This document shows positions 54,285 to 64,000 of a DNA stretch of 64,000 nt, piece after piece. The translations under genes and the position numbers were made by a program. The stretch is taken from positions 1-64,000 of the forward strand of contig CACRSC010000055.1 of NCBI GenBank assembly GCA_902651635.1. Reading direction: 5' to 3'. Under the pieces are notes generated by a model. That model was not told the DNA's origin. It was given only the letters and a program-made list of their open reading frames with translations, and made no database searches. Within the stretch, counting starts at the first letter, position 1, and every line of letters begins with the position of its first letter. This DNA is from Mastigamoeba balamuthi. Lineage: Eukaryota > Evosea > Mastigamoebida > Mastigamoebidae.

Positions 54285-55691
54285 TCAATCGAAAACTGAG
54301 ACGAGCAGTGTCACGATTGCAGCACAGCAGCAGACCATTGCAGGGGCAGCGCTCGTGGGGTTCTCCACGGCCTCGCGGTCCTCGGACGCACCCTCCCACT
54401 CGCTGTTGGGGGAGATCTCCGAGAGCACGTCGTCAGGAGCAGGGTAACTCTGCGTCTCGTTGTCTCCACCGTCGCGTGCAGACTTTAGCTTGCCAGCGCC
54501 TGCATTGGAAAGCACGTCGCTCTTGGCCTTCGCCACGTTGTTGGGTACCGTGTACTTGTAGCTCGGGGACCACCCGATCGATGAGCTCCCAGCGAGCTTC
54601 TGGATGGTGCTCGAATACGCCACTCCATTGAACCACGAGCCCACGTCCTTGAGTGTCGTGCCCTTGAACTTCTTGAGGATCGTCTTGTCCTTGGACGCCT
54701 CGAAGACGTTGCCCTCGCTCAGGATGGCGCACTTCACACCCATGCCGATGAAGTAGCCCGTGTCGGACCCGGCCTTGTAGTAGTTGCCCAGCAGATGCAC
54801 CTTCCCGAAGCGCACACGAGGAGCACGCGAGGCTGTGTTGCTCCACATGTTCTTGTAGAACGTGATCCGCAGGTGCCCTGCATCCGTGCTGGACGCGCTG
54901 TCGCTCGAGCCGATGAGGTTTGTCTTGTCGTGGTCGGCGAACACGCAGTTGCTGACAGTGATGAAGTCCGAGCCCTTCTTCATGTCGAGCAGCCCGTCGT
55001 GCCACTGGATGTGCTTTCCCTTGTACGTGCCGCCCTGCGAGTCCGGGAAGCGTCCGTCGCTGAAGGTCAGGTGGTCGAACCACAGCCGTGTCGACGCCTC
55101 CACCGTGATCGAGTCGTACTCGGCGTTCCAGCCGTCGTCCGACGACCACGCGGTGGCGTAGTCGCGCGGGGCCTCGAACTGAATGTTGCGAATGACGACG
55201 TTGTTTGCTCTCTTGAGCCTCAGGTTCATCTGGCGGATCTGGGCGTTGGTGCCGACGCCGATGATGCTGGTGTCGCTGTTGACGTCGACGACCATGAGGG
55301 GGCCCTGCAGCTTGAGCACCGCCTGGCGCTTGGACTCCATCGACGACGGGCTCGCCAGGTACTTCTGGAAGTCGTAGCCCGTCTTGGCCTTGAAGTACGC
55401 CATGTCGGCCTTCTTGCCTGCCCCGAGGTCGTCGCCGTCGATGGTCCCCGACACGTAGATGATCTTCTTGCCGGTCTTCTTGAGGGCAGCGACGAGCTGG
55501 GCGCGGGTCTTGACGGTGAAGGTCATCGAGGACGAGGCGCCCTCGCCGCCGGTGGCAGCGCCCTGCGGGGACAGCGTCGACCAGCCCATCTGGCAATCAG
55601 ACCCGCCGGAGGCCGGGCAGACGGGGTACGCCGAGACCACAGCCACCGCCGCAAGCAAAGCCGCAGCTCCAACCAACACACGCGGAAGCAT
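54285..55691 (-). CDS. pectate lyase (PL1 family), copy 4, GPI-type, inverted
   Basis: Intronless on the minus strand, 468 aa from MLPRVLVGAAALLAAVAVVS; an in-frame Met at 55724 would add 11 residues ahead of the signal peptide. Core motifs WFDHLTFSDGRFPDSQ, HDKTNLIGSSDS and RAPRVRFG are intact. The first mature residues differ (YPVCPASGGSDC). The Lys-for-Asp and Trp-for-Phe loop variant GTYKGKHIQWHDGL matches copy 2. The acidic linker (NSEWEGASEDREAVEN) and a hydrophobic end (VCCCAAIVTLLVSVFD) suggest GPI attachment. Confidence 0.92.
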   Translation of the reverse strand: MLPRVLVGAAALLAAVAVVSAYPVCPASGGSDCQMGWSTLSPQGAATGGEGASSSMTFTVKTRAQLVAALKKTGKKIIYVSGTIDGDDLGAGKKADMAYFKAKTGYDFQKYLASPSSMESKRQAVLKLQGPLMVVDVNSDTSIIGVGTNAQIRQMNLRLKRANNVVIRNIQFEAPRDYATAWSSDDGWNAEYDSITVEASTRLWFDHLTFSDGRFPDSQGGTYKGKHIQWHDGLLDMKKGSDFITVSNCVFADHDKTNLIGSSDSASSTDAGHLRITFYKNMWSNTASRAPRVRFGKVHLLGNYYKAGSDTGYFIGMGVKCAILSEGNVFEASKDKTILKKFKGTTLKDVGSWFNGVAYSSTIQKLAGSSSIGWSPSYKYTVPNNVAKAKSDVLSNAGAGKLKSARDGGDNETQSYPAPDDVLSEISPNSEWEGASEDREAVENPTSAAPAMVCCCAAIVTLLVSVFD

Positions 55692-56758
55692 CGCTTCTGT
55701 TGCAGTGCCGGTAAAACAGGGCACTGAAGAGGGAGGGATTACTAAAGTGCGTCAGAAGCAAAGATACGGGTGCACTGTGCAGTAGTTGGAAGAAACGCAA
55801 CCGTCAGGCACCACTCGGGCACGAAGTGCGGAGAAGATGCACTTCTGAAAATCGTAAGTTGTTTTGTCGAGTGTGCCCGCGCCAAGGAAGAGGATGCCGT
55901 GCTCCTGCAGTCAGAATCCCTCGGCGAGAGCCAGCGGTGGGCCGGGCACAGTCGTTGAGCTGTGTGACTTTACAATGGCCTTTCAGTCGCGTGCTCGGGC
56001 GGTATGACGGCGGCGGGGAAACGGGAGCCAGCAGGGCACATAACGCGGTTCACGCAGAAGCGTCCCGTCTGTGCACAGTTTCCCGCTTCTCTTTCTCTGT
56101 GGTATTCGATGACGAGGGCTCGTCCGCGCCTACGGTGTGCGTGCTTGTGTCTTTCTCTCTCAGAAGGGAAAGGAAAATTGTGTGAGTGCACATTTCGTTG
56201 GAGTTTGTGTTGTCCCTTCTCACGTTCATTCCGAAAACAGTAGCTCTCATTGAGCCATTCGGTCGTGCAATAGGGAGCACAGGTGAGACGATGCCGAACG
56301 ATGTCTGCGCCCCTTGTTCTATCAGAACAGAACAACACATTTCCGTGGCCGAAAAATGGCCTGCTCTGGGCATGTGCAGCTGTATTCTGAGAAACGGCAT
56401 TCATAGCAAGTCCGATCACCGCATTGTGTCTTCATAACCCATTTCGGCCGATTCAACACTTTTGACGCTGCGATTTTGACAGGTCTCCTCGAGGCTCTCT
56501 AGGGTAATGTCGTCTCAGCTAGATGTTCGTGTCGTTACTCTGGCATCGTTGGTTGTACCAAACGCCAGCGGGAATGCACTAAGAGGGGTTGGAAAGAGTA
56601 TTTTGGTGGCCTCATCAGGTCAGTCACACCGATGGGGATGCGTGACATGAGTGTTTTTGGCGGTTGGTGGTGATGTCAGAGCGATACTGTTTGTCCGGTG
56701 TCAGAGATTCAGTTCTCCACTGTGCCTCTTGTCTGTTGAGCTGTTAGGTCTATTCCCG
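55692..56758. other. intergenic between pectate lyase 4 and the acyltransferase array
   Basis: No supported gene. The left edge is the copy 4 promoter, with TGCGTCAGAAGC at 55748-55759 (TCTGACG core on the minus strand), 57 nt before its start. Confidence 0.45.
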
Positions 56759-57764
56759 ATGGAGATCAAGCCCGAGCTGACTGCCCCAGTGCTCCGCCTG
56801 CTAGACAAGACGTTCCCCGAGTCGCTGCCGGTGCTCTACGCTCTGCGCAATGGCTCCGTGGCATCGCTGATCACTGACGACCCGGACAACCCCACGTTCC
56901 TCGTGGCCACCGTGCGTGTCTCTCTCTCCTCTCTGTTGAGCTTCGGGTTTGGGGCAAATTTCAAAAATTGAAGTACGAACTGAGAGCTTCGGGCGACGGG
57001 TCTTCAGATACCGAGAGGGCAGGGGCAGGACAGCAACAACGCCCCGGTCGCCGTGTGCGAGTCCTTCATTGCCGCCACCGACGTCGACGCTGCCGCCCGT
57101 GTGCTGCGCAAGGGCAACCTGCTCGGCGCCATGCCCGACCGCTACGTCGACGCCGTCCTCCGTGCGTGGCCCGGCTCTGTCGACCCCAGGCCCGACGGCT
57201 ACCTCATGTTCCTCAAGTACGCCATGACTTCCGCCCCCCCATGCTTGTCTCAGCTCGGTTTCACACCTCCACTGTCGTCCAGGTCGCTGCGCACCTGTGA
57301 GCTCCCGTCGGTCGTTCTCTCGGACGGCGCCCGCGTGAGGAGGCTGACCGAGGCCGACGCCGAGCTCGTGAACAAGTACTGGGTGCGCGGTGCGGGCGAC
57401 AAGACGTTGGGATACGTCAGGACGCTTCTGAGCAGGTTCGGCGGGTTCGGAGTCGAGACAAGCGCAGGCGAACTGGTCGCGTGGGTCGTGAGGTACAGAC
57501 GCAACCGCTCGGCTTACGCATCTCTGACCGCTGGGCGGCAGGTACGAGAACGAGAGCGTGGGGATGGGGTACACGCTGGAGCAGCACAGGGGCAAGGGCT
57601 ACACGAGGGCCGTGTCCCGCGAGGTGTACCGCGAGCAGCAGAAGGAAGGGCTGGAGACGGCGTACTTCTTCACGCACTCGCACAATAAGTCCATGCTGGC
57701 CTACGCTGCAGGCGAGGGCTTCGTCGCCGCTGAGGGCCTGCGCTACCTAGTCTCCCTCAACTAG
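56759..57764 (+). CDS. glycine N-acyltransferase-like (GLYAT/GNAT) enzyme, copy 1
   Basis: Four exons, 56759-56911, 57008-57216, 57283-57492 and 57542-57764, give 264 aa. The intron 1 acceptor at 57006-57007 is chosen because all four copies then begin exon 2 with Ile-Pro-Arg-Gly. The N-terminal half (MEIKPELTAPVLRLLDKTFP, YALRNGS...DDPDNPTFLVAT, YVDAVLRAWP) matches the GLYAT N-terminal layout. The C-terminal half has LVNKYWVRG, where GLYAT has 'LVNKFWHFGG', and the acyl-CoA loop GMGYTLEQHRGKGY of GNAT folds. The expected reaction is transfer of an acyl group from CoA to an amine or amino acid. No targeting signal is visible. Confidence 0.75.
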
Positions 57765-58798
57765 AGGTCGGGGTGGTGCCTGGGGGCATCCCACCCGTTT
57801 TCGAAAAATACCAGACGATACAGCTGCAGGAACGCGTTCCAAACACTCATCTTTTTCTCGAATTTGAAGAAGGGTGAGCTCGATCCTCCGAAAACCGTTA
57901 GTTATGGGGTGGATGTGGGCTCCGCGTTGCGAAAAACGTCTGCCGAGAGACTGTGGGTTGGCGCTCGGAACAACGCATAAACGTCGCCAAGGGAACTTGG
58001 AGCTTACGCGGACTCCGAAAGCCACGACGCCGAGCCTGTGGACCGTTGGGCTGCCTGCTTAGGAGAGGGCGGAAAGCAGCAATCATAGGCAGAGCACAGC
58101 ACCGCGACACACTCTGTCCTCCTGCTCCTTCTGCAGCTCTCTCGAGTGTGGCACGCATTGGGCCAGTGCTGAGGGTGCACCCAGGGGCACGCAGCATGCC
58201 GGGTCTCGACGTATCGTCGTACAGTTGGCTCCGACCAGCGCGGACCCCGCCTGGATGCTGTTTGTGAGTGTCCAGGCCCAGCACACACGCCTGAGTGATC
58301 CCGAGTATCGCATCTCGCGGCAGTGCAATGCCCCCGTGGAGGTGTGGGGCTCTCTAGAGGCCTGCATTGACGTCACGGCCGAGAAAAACGAGAAAAGCCT
58401 GCCGACGGTTGTTCTGCTGTTCTCTCGGAAGGTTCACACGCAATGGGCGGGATTCCACTGAGGGGAAAGGGGCGGCCCGGTCGGGCACAGCACATCCTGC
58501 GCTACGGCGTCTCCGCAAATACGCACTGCTGAACAGTGGCGGTTGCCGGCCGGCTATCAGGTCGAATAACACGACAACCAGAACGGCCTGTCTGGACGCA
58601 GAAAAAGATGAGAAGTATCAACTGAGATACAGTTCTGAGAGAATGGATGGAATGAACGAGCATGGGTCCATCGCAGAGACAGCAACGTCACCCAAGATTC
58701 GTATCGGAGACAAACGTCGTGGCGTTTTTGGGAGATTCAGTCACAACAAGAGAACACTTGTGTTTGACTTCTGCTGGTGCCTCAGCCAACCGGAATAG
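57765..58798. other. intergenic in the acyltransferase array
   Basis: About 1 kb between copies 1 and 2. No coding feature supported. Confidence 0.45.
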
Positions 58799-59900
58799 AT
58801 GGAGATCAAGCCAGAGCTGACGCCCCCGGTGCTCCACCTGCTCGACAAGACGTTCCCCGACTCGCTGCCGGTGCTCTACGCGCTGCGCAATGGCGCTGTG
58901 ACGTCGCTGCTGGCGGACGACCCCGACAACCCCACATACCTCATCGCTACGGTGTGCTTTTTCCGTTTGTCGTCCCTCACCGTGAATTCGACCCCGCCTC
59001 CGCCTGTTTATCCTCTCTCTCTCTCTCTCTGCATCCGCGAACTTTGTCCCTTTGCTCTCATCGCCAGCCTTTTCCTCCCGTTTGAACGTTTGGGTTGCTG
59101 TCTCGCGTGTTAAGGCGCTTCACGACAGATACCACGAGGCCCCAACGATAACAACGCCTCTGCCACGCTGTTCGAGTCGTTTGTCGTGGCCACCGACATA
59201 GAGGCAGCCGCCCGCGTGCTGCCACAGGGCAATCTGCTGGGCGTCGTCCCCGAGAGCTATCTCGACGCCATACTGCGCGCCCGGCCTGACATCCCCGACC
59301 CCCGACCCGACGGTCTCTTCCTCTTTCACAGGTCCCCACACCCACCCAAGCCCTCAGCCCTCGTTCTAACGTTCTGCTACTGCTGCTGCAACATCGCAGG
59401 CCGCTGCAGGGCGTCAAGATACCCCCTGTTGTTCTGCCTGATGGCGCCTGCGTGAGGAGGCTGACAGAGGCCGACGCTGAGCTCGTGAACAAGTACTGGA
59501 TCCGAGGCGCGGGCGAGAGCACAGTCGGCTACGTCAGGGCGCTGCTGGCCAAGTACAGCGGCGCTGGTGTAGAGACGGCCGACGGCAAGCTCGTCTCGTG
59601 GGTCGTGAGGTACTGCCCCCCAAGGAAACATGGGCAGACGATGGCAATGCACTCACTTGGCGTGGCGCACTCGACAGGTACGAGAACGAGAGCGCGGGAA
59701 TGGCGTACACGCTTGAGGAGGCAAGGAGCACGGGCTACTCCAAGGCCTGCTCGCAGGAGGTGCTCCGCGAGCAGCAGAATGCCGGTGTGGAGACGGCGTA
59801 CTTTTGGACGCACAAGTCCAACAAGTCTATGCTGGCCTACGCGGCGATGGGAGGATTTACCCGCGCCGAGGGCCTGCGCTACATGCTGACCGCCAACTAG
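58799..59900 (+). CDS. GLYAT-like acyltransferase, copy 2
   Basis: Four exons, 58799-58951, 59129-59331, 59400-59609 and 59678-59900, give 262 aa; exon 1, 3 and 4 lengths (153, 210, 223 nt) equal those of the other copies. Exon 2 starts IPRGPNDNNASATLFESF. The GNAT loop reads GMAYTLEEARSTGY, which lacks the usual Arg-Gly-Lys-Gly, so CoA binding may differ. LVNKYWIRGAGESTVGYV is conserved. Intron 1 is long (177 nt) with a CT-rich stretch. Confidence 0.72.
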
Positions 59901-61057
59901 AGCGTGCCTCTTGCCACTCCCCACTGAGCCCAGCGAGCCAATTCATTGGGGTGCTCATACAACAGATTGGAGACTGATTTTAGATTGACAAGGGTAGTGT
60001 GATACCAATACCTCAGATTGTCGCTTGTAATGTCCGAGCAGATCCACTGGTGCACTGTGAGCGGTTTGCCCTGCCGCCCTTCTTTGGTTCACAGAGAGCC
60101 CTGATGTTTCCAACGTCGCCCGATGCTAAGTGGCACCATCACGCGGATGTACCTTCAACGCCACTGTACGAGTTCTTTCCCAATGCAGAAGAGAGTTTTA
60201 CACCTTTATGTTGCCTGTCGTTGTCTTTTCATTTCTCAGAACGATACCCGATGCAGGAGAGCCTGAGATTACTGGATTGTGCTGTGGGCTTTTCTCGAGT
60301 TGCTGGTTGTGCTCTATTGGAACGGCGCTGGAATCGAGCGAGAACTCGGTCGAGTTTGCTTCCTCTCCTGGTCGCTCGACCAACCACTCCTTGGACTACT
60401 ATTCTGAGTCAAGTTCCATGAACACAGTGCTACCGTGACGTGAAAGATTGAATTCAGTGGTCTGTGCTCCATTCTCAGGCTTTCCTCCGCGGAGGGTCTC
60501 CGCTACCTATTTCCCGTCTTCATAAATGCTGCACAGCTGCCCGCCTGCTCTTACGATCTGAGAGGCGATTTGATTTGTTCCAGAAAAGGCGAGGAGAAGA
60601 TCTAATGTATGGAGAAACGGTCCTGCTACCCTGTCACAGAACTCATGCTGTGCTCTCCTCTTGATGCTGTAAGACCGTAGATTGCGAGGAGAACTGGACG
60701 ATTGTACTTTTTCACATTGCCAATGTCAGTTGGCACTGAAGGGAAATGATACCTATGCTGGTACTCGAGTGATCCGATACGCCTTTTCCCACGTCATCGA
60801 GAGGAGGTAGTGGACAGCCGCAGAGAGCAGCCACTTCCCAAGAACTGGCTATCTGCGCCACTGGGCGTCCAGGAGGTGAGTGGGCCATTTTCTGGTAAAC
60901 CAGCATTCTGAGAGCCACTTCTGGGAGAAATATGTGAACGGGTTTCCATACATTTTCCATTCGTGTGGCATATAAAAAAGGGTGACAAACGCCTCCTCTC
61001 CTGTTATTCGAGTTTTCAAGAGTCGGGGCCCATTACAACCGCCATAACGCCCGCCAA
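59901..61057. other. intergenic in the acyltransferase array
   Basis: About 1.16 kb with no supported gene. A TATA-like element lies at its right end. Confidence 0.45.
60971..60980 (+). promoter_or_regulatory. TATA-like box of GLYAT-like copy 3
   Basis: TATAAAAAAG, 87 nt upstream of the start codon. A similar CATAAAAAGCC lies at about 62999, upstream of copy 4. Confidence 0.45.
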
Positions 61058-62062
61058 ATGGAGATTAAGCCAGAACTCACCCAGCCCGTGCTCCGCCTGC
61101 TTGAGAAGACGCTTCCCGACTCGTTGACTGTGCTCTACCTTCTGCGCAACGGGGCAGCGACTTCACTGCTCACTGACGACCCCGAGAACCCCTCCTTCGT
61201 CATTGCTACTGTACGCCTCGCCTGCCGTCCATCCCCCATCCAGTATGCCACGAGGCTGTGCCGCACGTCCGCCCTACTTGTCATTCACCGCGGCCCTCAG
61301 ATCCCGAGGGGGGGCACGGACAGCAACAACGCTGCGGCCAGCTGCCTCGAGTCCTTCGCGGTGGGCACCGACGTCGAGGCCCTGGCCCGTGCTCTGCCCC
61401 GCGGCAACCTGCTCCACCTTGTCCCCGGGAGCTACGTCGACGCCATCCTGCGCGCGTGGCCGGGCACCGTCGACCCCAGGCCCGACGGCTACCTGGTGTT
61501 CCACAGGTGTTGGAAATGGCCTCTGATTGTTTTCTCTGCTCGTATGTTAGCTCACAGCTGCCCTACGCGTTCGCTAGGTCGCTGAAGGACTGGGAGATCA
61601 CCGTGCCTGTTCTAACCGACGGCGCCCGCGTGAGGGGGCTGACTGCGGAGGACGCCGAGCTGGTGAACAAGTACTGGGTCCGCGGCGCAGGCGAGAGCAC
61701 CATCGGGTACGTCAGGACTCTGCTTGCCGAGTACGGAGGTGCCGGAGTCGAGACGGCCACCGGCGAGCTGGTTTCATGGGTCGTCAGGTCCGCACACATC
61801 CCCGCAGAGGCGACCTCAGGAACTCACGTGGCCTGGCAGGTACGAGAACGAGAGTGTGGGGATGGCGTACACGCTGGAGCAGCAGAGGGGCAAGGGCTAC
61901 TCCAAGGCAGCGGCCCTTGAGCTGCTACGCCAGCAGCAGAATGCCGGTGTGGAGACGGCGTACTTCTGTACACACAGGCACAACAAGTCGATGCTGGCCT
62001 ACGCTGCCACAGAGAACTTTGTCGCCGCCGAGGGCCTGCGCTACCTGGTGACCCTCGCCTAG
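61058..62062 (+). CDS. GLYAT-like acyltransferase, copy 3
   Basis: Four exons, 61058-61210, 61301-61506, 61578-61787 and 61840-62062, give 263 aa. Exon 2 begins IPRGGTDSNNAAASCLESFA. The C-terminal half contains LVNKYWVRGAGESTIGYVRT and the GNAT loop GMAYTLEQQRGKGYSKAA, intact, followed by TAYFCTHRHNKSMLAYAATE. Phases match the other copies. No signal peptide or membrane segment is seen; a cytosolic or organellar place is likely. Confidence 0.75.
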
Positions 62063-63210
62063 AGGTGCCCATCTCTCGGCGCATTGAGCATCCGCTCTCC
62101 AGTTCCTCCTTGTGAGAGCGAAACAAAGGCTCGGTGTGTTTGCCTGAGAGCCACCGCCGTTAGTTAACCTCGAGTGACCGTTGTGAGCACCCAGGCCTGA
62201 AGAGGTCGGATGGGTCGAGCGTAGTACTGAGCTGGAAGAGTGAGTACAATCAAAAGGCCAACCGAGAGAGTTCACACTTGGGCCTGTGCTGGATGACATG
62301 CAGAAACGCTCTGTGCATAGAGCTATCGTTTGGTGTGTGCCATTCACCAGCAGATGAGCTTGATTCCTCCTGCTTGCAAAGGGAGTCTTTGAATTTAGAA
62401 GAAATCCGGTGAGCAGGCGAGAAGGCAGTCCTCTCCTCACATCAGAGCACTTCTCGCAGAAGCCCAGCATGTCTACGATGCCACCGCGCAGCGCAGGTGC
62501 CGCATCTTGAGGTACGGTATGGGATGTTCGGAAAATGCACCTTGAGAATTTTCTTTACTGTGTGGTTTGTTGCCTGCTTATGGCAGCTTGTTCGAGTGGT
62601 GATAGGTGCGGAAGCGGCACCCGCGAGTCTCTGATCAGGGGTACGAGGGGCTCTTCGTCCTCCTTCTTCAGCCCGCCGTCCCCACTCGCCAGGTGCCCTG
62701 GGGCCTCCTGTTTTCCTTAATGGAAGCTCTCACCGTCTCTCGTCCTCTGTTCTCTCGTTCTCTGCTTTCCGTCTCCGCCCCCGCCTGCCAACGGCAATCT
62801 GTATCAGTCACTGCGGAGGGCATTCGCCAGTGAACAGCCTGCGGCGCGTGCAAGGCCATGGCAGGGAGCTGTGGGCCTTCGCTCTGGACGACTTCCCTGG
62901 GCCGATCACGTCGTTGGGCCCTCGCGCTCTCTGGAGTGCAGTGCAAGCCACGTGAACTTCAAAGAGGATGGGAATTGGTCCTGCTGATAAACGGGACCAT
63001 AAAAAGCCGTTCTCAGACTAGTACGCGAACGAGATTTCCCGGACATTGTGCGCCCCTGGGACGCCACGACCAGATACAGTCAGCACGCACCATTCTCGTC
63101 CTCCCTCACATAATCAAAACAGCTGTGAAATACATCACAGAGCCGTCAGAGGCACTTTGAGCATCGCACCAGCATTCCTCCCTCTTGCCAACCCGCCACC
63201 ATCGCCCACA
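62063..63210. other. intergenic in the acyltransferase array
   Basis: About 1.15 kb with short frames only. It contains the promoter of copy 4. Confidence 0.45.
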
Positions 63211-64000
63211 ATGGAGATCAAGCCTGAGCTGACGCCCTCTGTGCTCCGCCTGCTCGAGACGACGTTCCCCGACTCGCTGACTGTGCTCTTCCTGCTCCGC
63301 AACGGCACGGTCAAGTCTCTGGTCGCAGACGACCCCGAGAACCCCACGTACCTCATCGCTACGGTGCGTAGCAGAGCTCCAGTGTTCCCTCGCCCCAATA
63401 CCGAAACCGCCAATTTCATTCTCAGCTGAAGCTGCTTGACAAAACGCGGTGCTAGAAGCATTTCTTCCTCTGGCTCAGCCTCACCGCGTTGTATCAAAAC
63501 CTGCAGATCCCGAGGGGCCAGACGGACAACAACAACGCGTCGACGGCCAGCCTCGAGACGTTCGCGGTGGGCACCGACGTCGACGCCCTCGCCCGCATGC
63601 TCCCCAAGGGCAACCTGCTCCACGTGGTCCCCGAGAACCTCGTAGAGGCCATCCTGCGCGCGTGGCCCGGCACCGTCGACCCAAGGCCCGACGGCTTCCT
63701 GATGTTCCACAGGCACGGTCCCACCGCATAATAACTTAGCTGTGCTCACCTGCTCACTTTCCCAGGTCGCTTGCCGACTGGGACTTGCCCCCCGTCCCCC
63801 TGGCCGACGGTGCCCGCGTGCGGAGGCTAACTGCCGCCGACGCCGAGCTCGTTAACAAGTACTGGGTGCGCGGGTCCGGGGAGAGCACCGTCGGGTACGT
63901 GGCGACGCTGCTGGACGAGTTCGGAGGTGCCGGTGTCGAGACGAGCGCAGGCGAGCTGGTCTCGTGGATCGTCAGGTCAGCACACACCCTCGCAACGGCC
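63211..64000 (+). CDS. GLYAT-like acyltransferase, copy 4, cut by window end
   Basis: Exons 63211-63363, 63507-63712 and 63766-63975 are present with the lengths seen in copy 3; the fourth exon, carrying the GNAT CoA loop, lies beyond the window. Exon 2 starts IPRGQTDNNNASTASLETFA. Intron 2 has a GC donor (CACAG followed by GCACGG), where copies 2 and 3 have GT at the same codon. The acceptor CCCAG and the phase are normal, so this is most likely a functional GC-AG intron. LVNKYWVRGSGESTVGYVAT is conserved. Confidence 0.72.

Noticed and set aside
1-64000. tRNA or rRNA genes
   Set aside because: No T-loop/anticodon-arm pattern or rRNA-like conserved stretch was noticed; a covariance-model scan would be decisive.

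Overview
The window reads as nuclear DNA of a single-celled eukaryote with a gene-dense, GC-rich genome. Most host genes carry short GT-AG introns (about 35-200 nt), and exon phases close exactly across up to 12 exons. Conserved eukaryotic genes are present: WDR33/Pfs2 (mRNA 3'-end cleavage), SCYL1 (Golgi pseudokinase), METTL23, a BAP31-type ER protein, an SKA3-like kinetochore protein, an F-box/LRR protein and an MFS carrier. Lineage is not settled by the sequence; a free-living amoebozoan-type protist is a weak guess. There is one ambiguous base, at 16855.

Layout. 1-12.8 kb: a multi-pass membrane protein, a 12-exon ecto-apyrase fused to a NIDO-domain ectodomain, SKA3, a small orphan secreted protein, METTL23 and an MFS transporter. 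12.9-20.4 kb: a CpG-poor island of decayed mobile-element genes, then about 3.4 kb with no recognisable gene. 20.5-22.4 kb: WDR33. 23.3-30.7 kb: three tandem paralogues of an unrecognised, probably GPI-anchored surface protein with identical four-exon structure. 30.9-36.1 kb: SCYL1, whose single large intron holds a complete F-box/LRR gene on the same strand, followed by a divergent BAP31-like gene. 38.1-55.7 kb: four intronless, nearly identical pectate lyase genes (PL1), split 2+2 by a roughly 10-kb mobile-element island. 56.8-64 kb: four tandem glycine-N-acyltransferase-like genes, the last cut by the window end.

The most unusual object is the element at about 44.7-51.85 kb. It looks whole and carries three spliced genes: a 972-aa transposase of the Plavaka/KDZ type, a divergent zinc-cluster protein ending in a caspase-like (clan CD) fold with a His-Gly / Ser-Cys-Gly pair, and a six-exon gene of unknown function. 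Three clusters of GTAGCGG/CCGCTAC repeats lie at the left end, between the two divergent genes, and at the right end.

The host genes suggest a cell that secretes or tethers pectin-degrading enzymes at its surface and displays an expanded set of surface proteins and an ecto-nucleotidase. These families are multiplying in tandem, with signs of gene conversion, around islands of repeat DNA.
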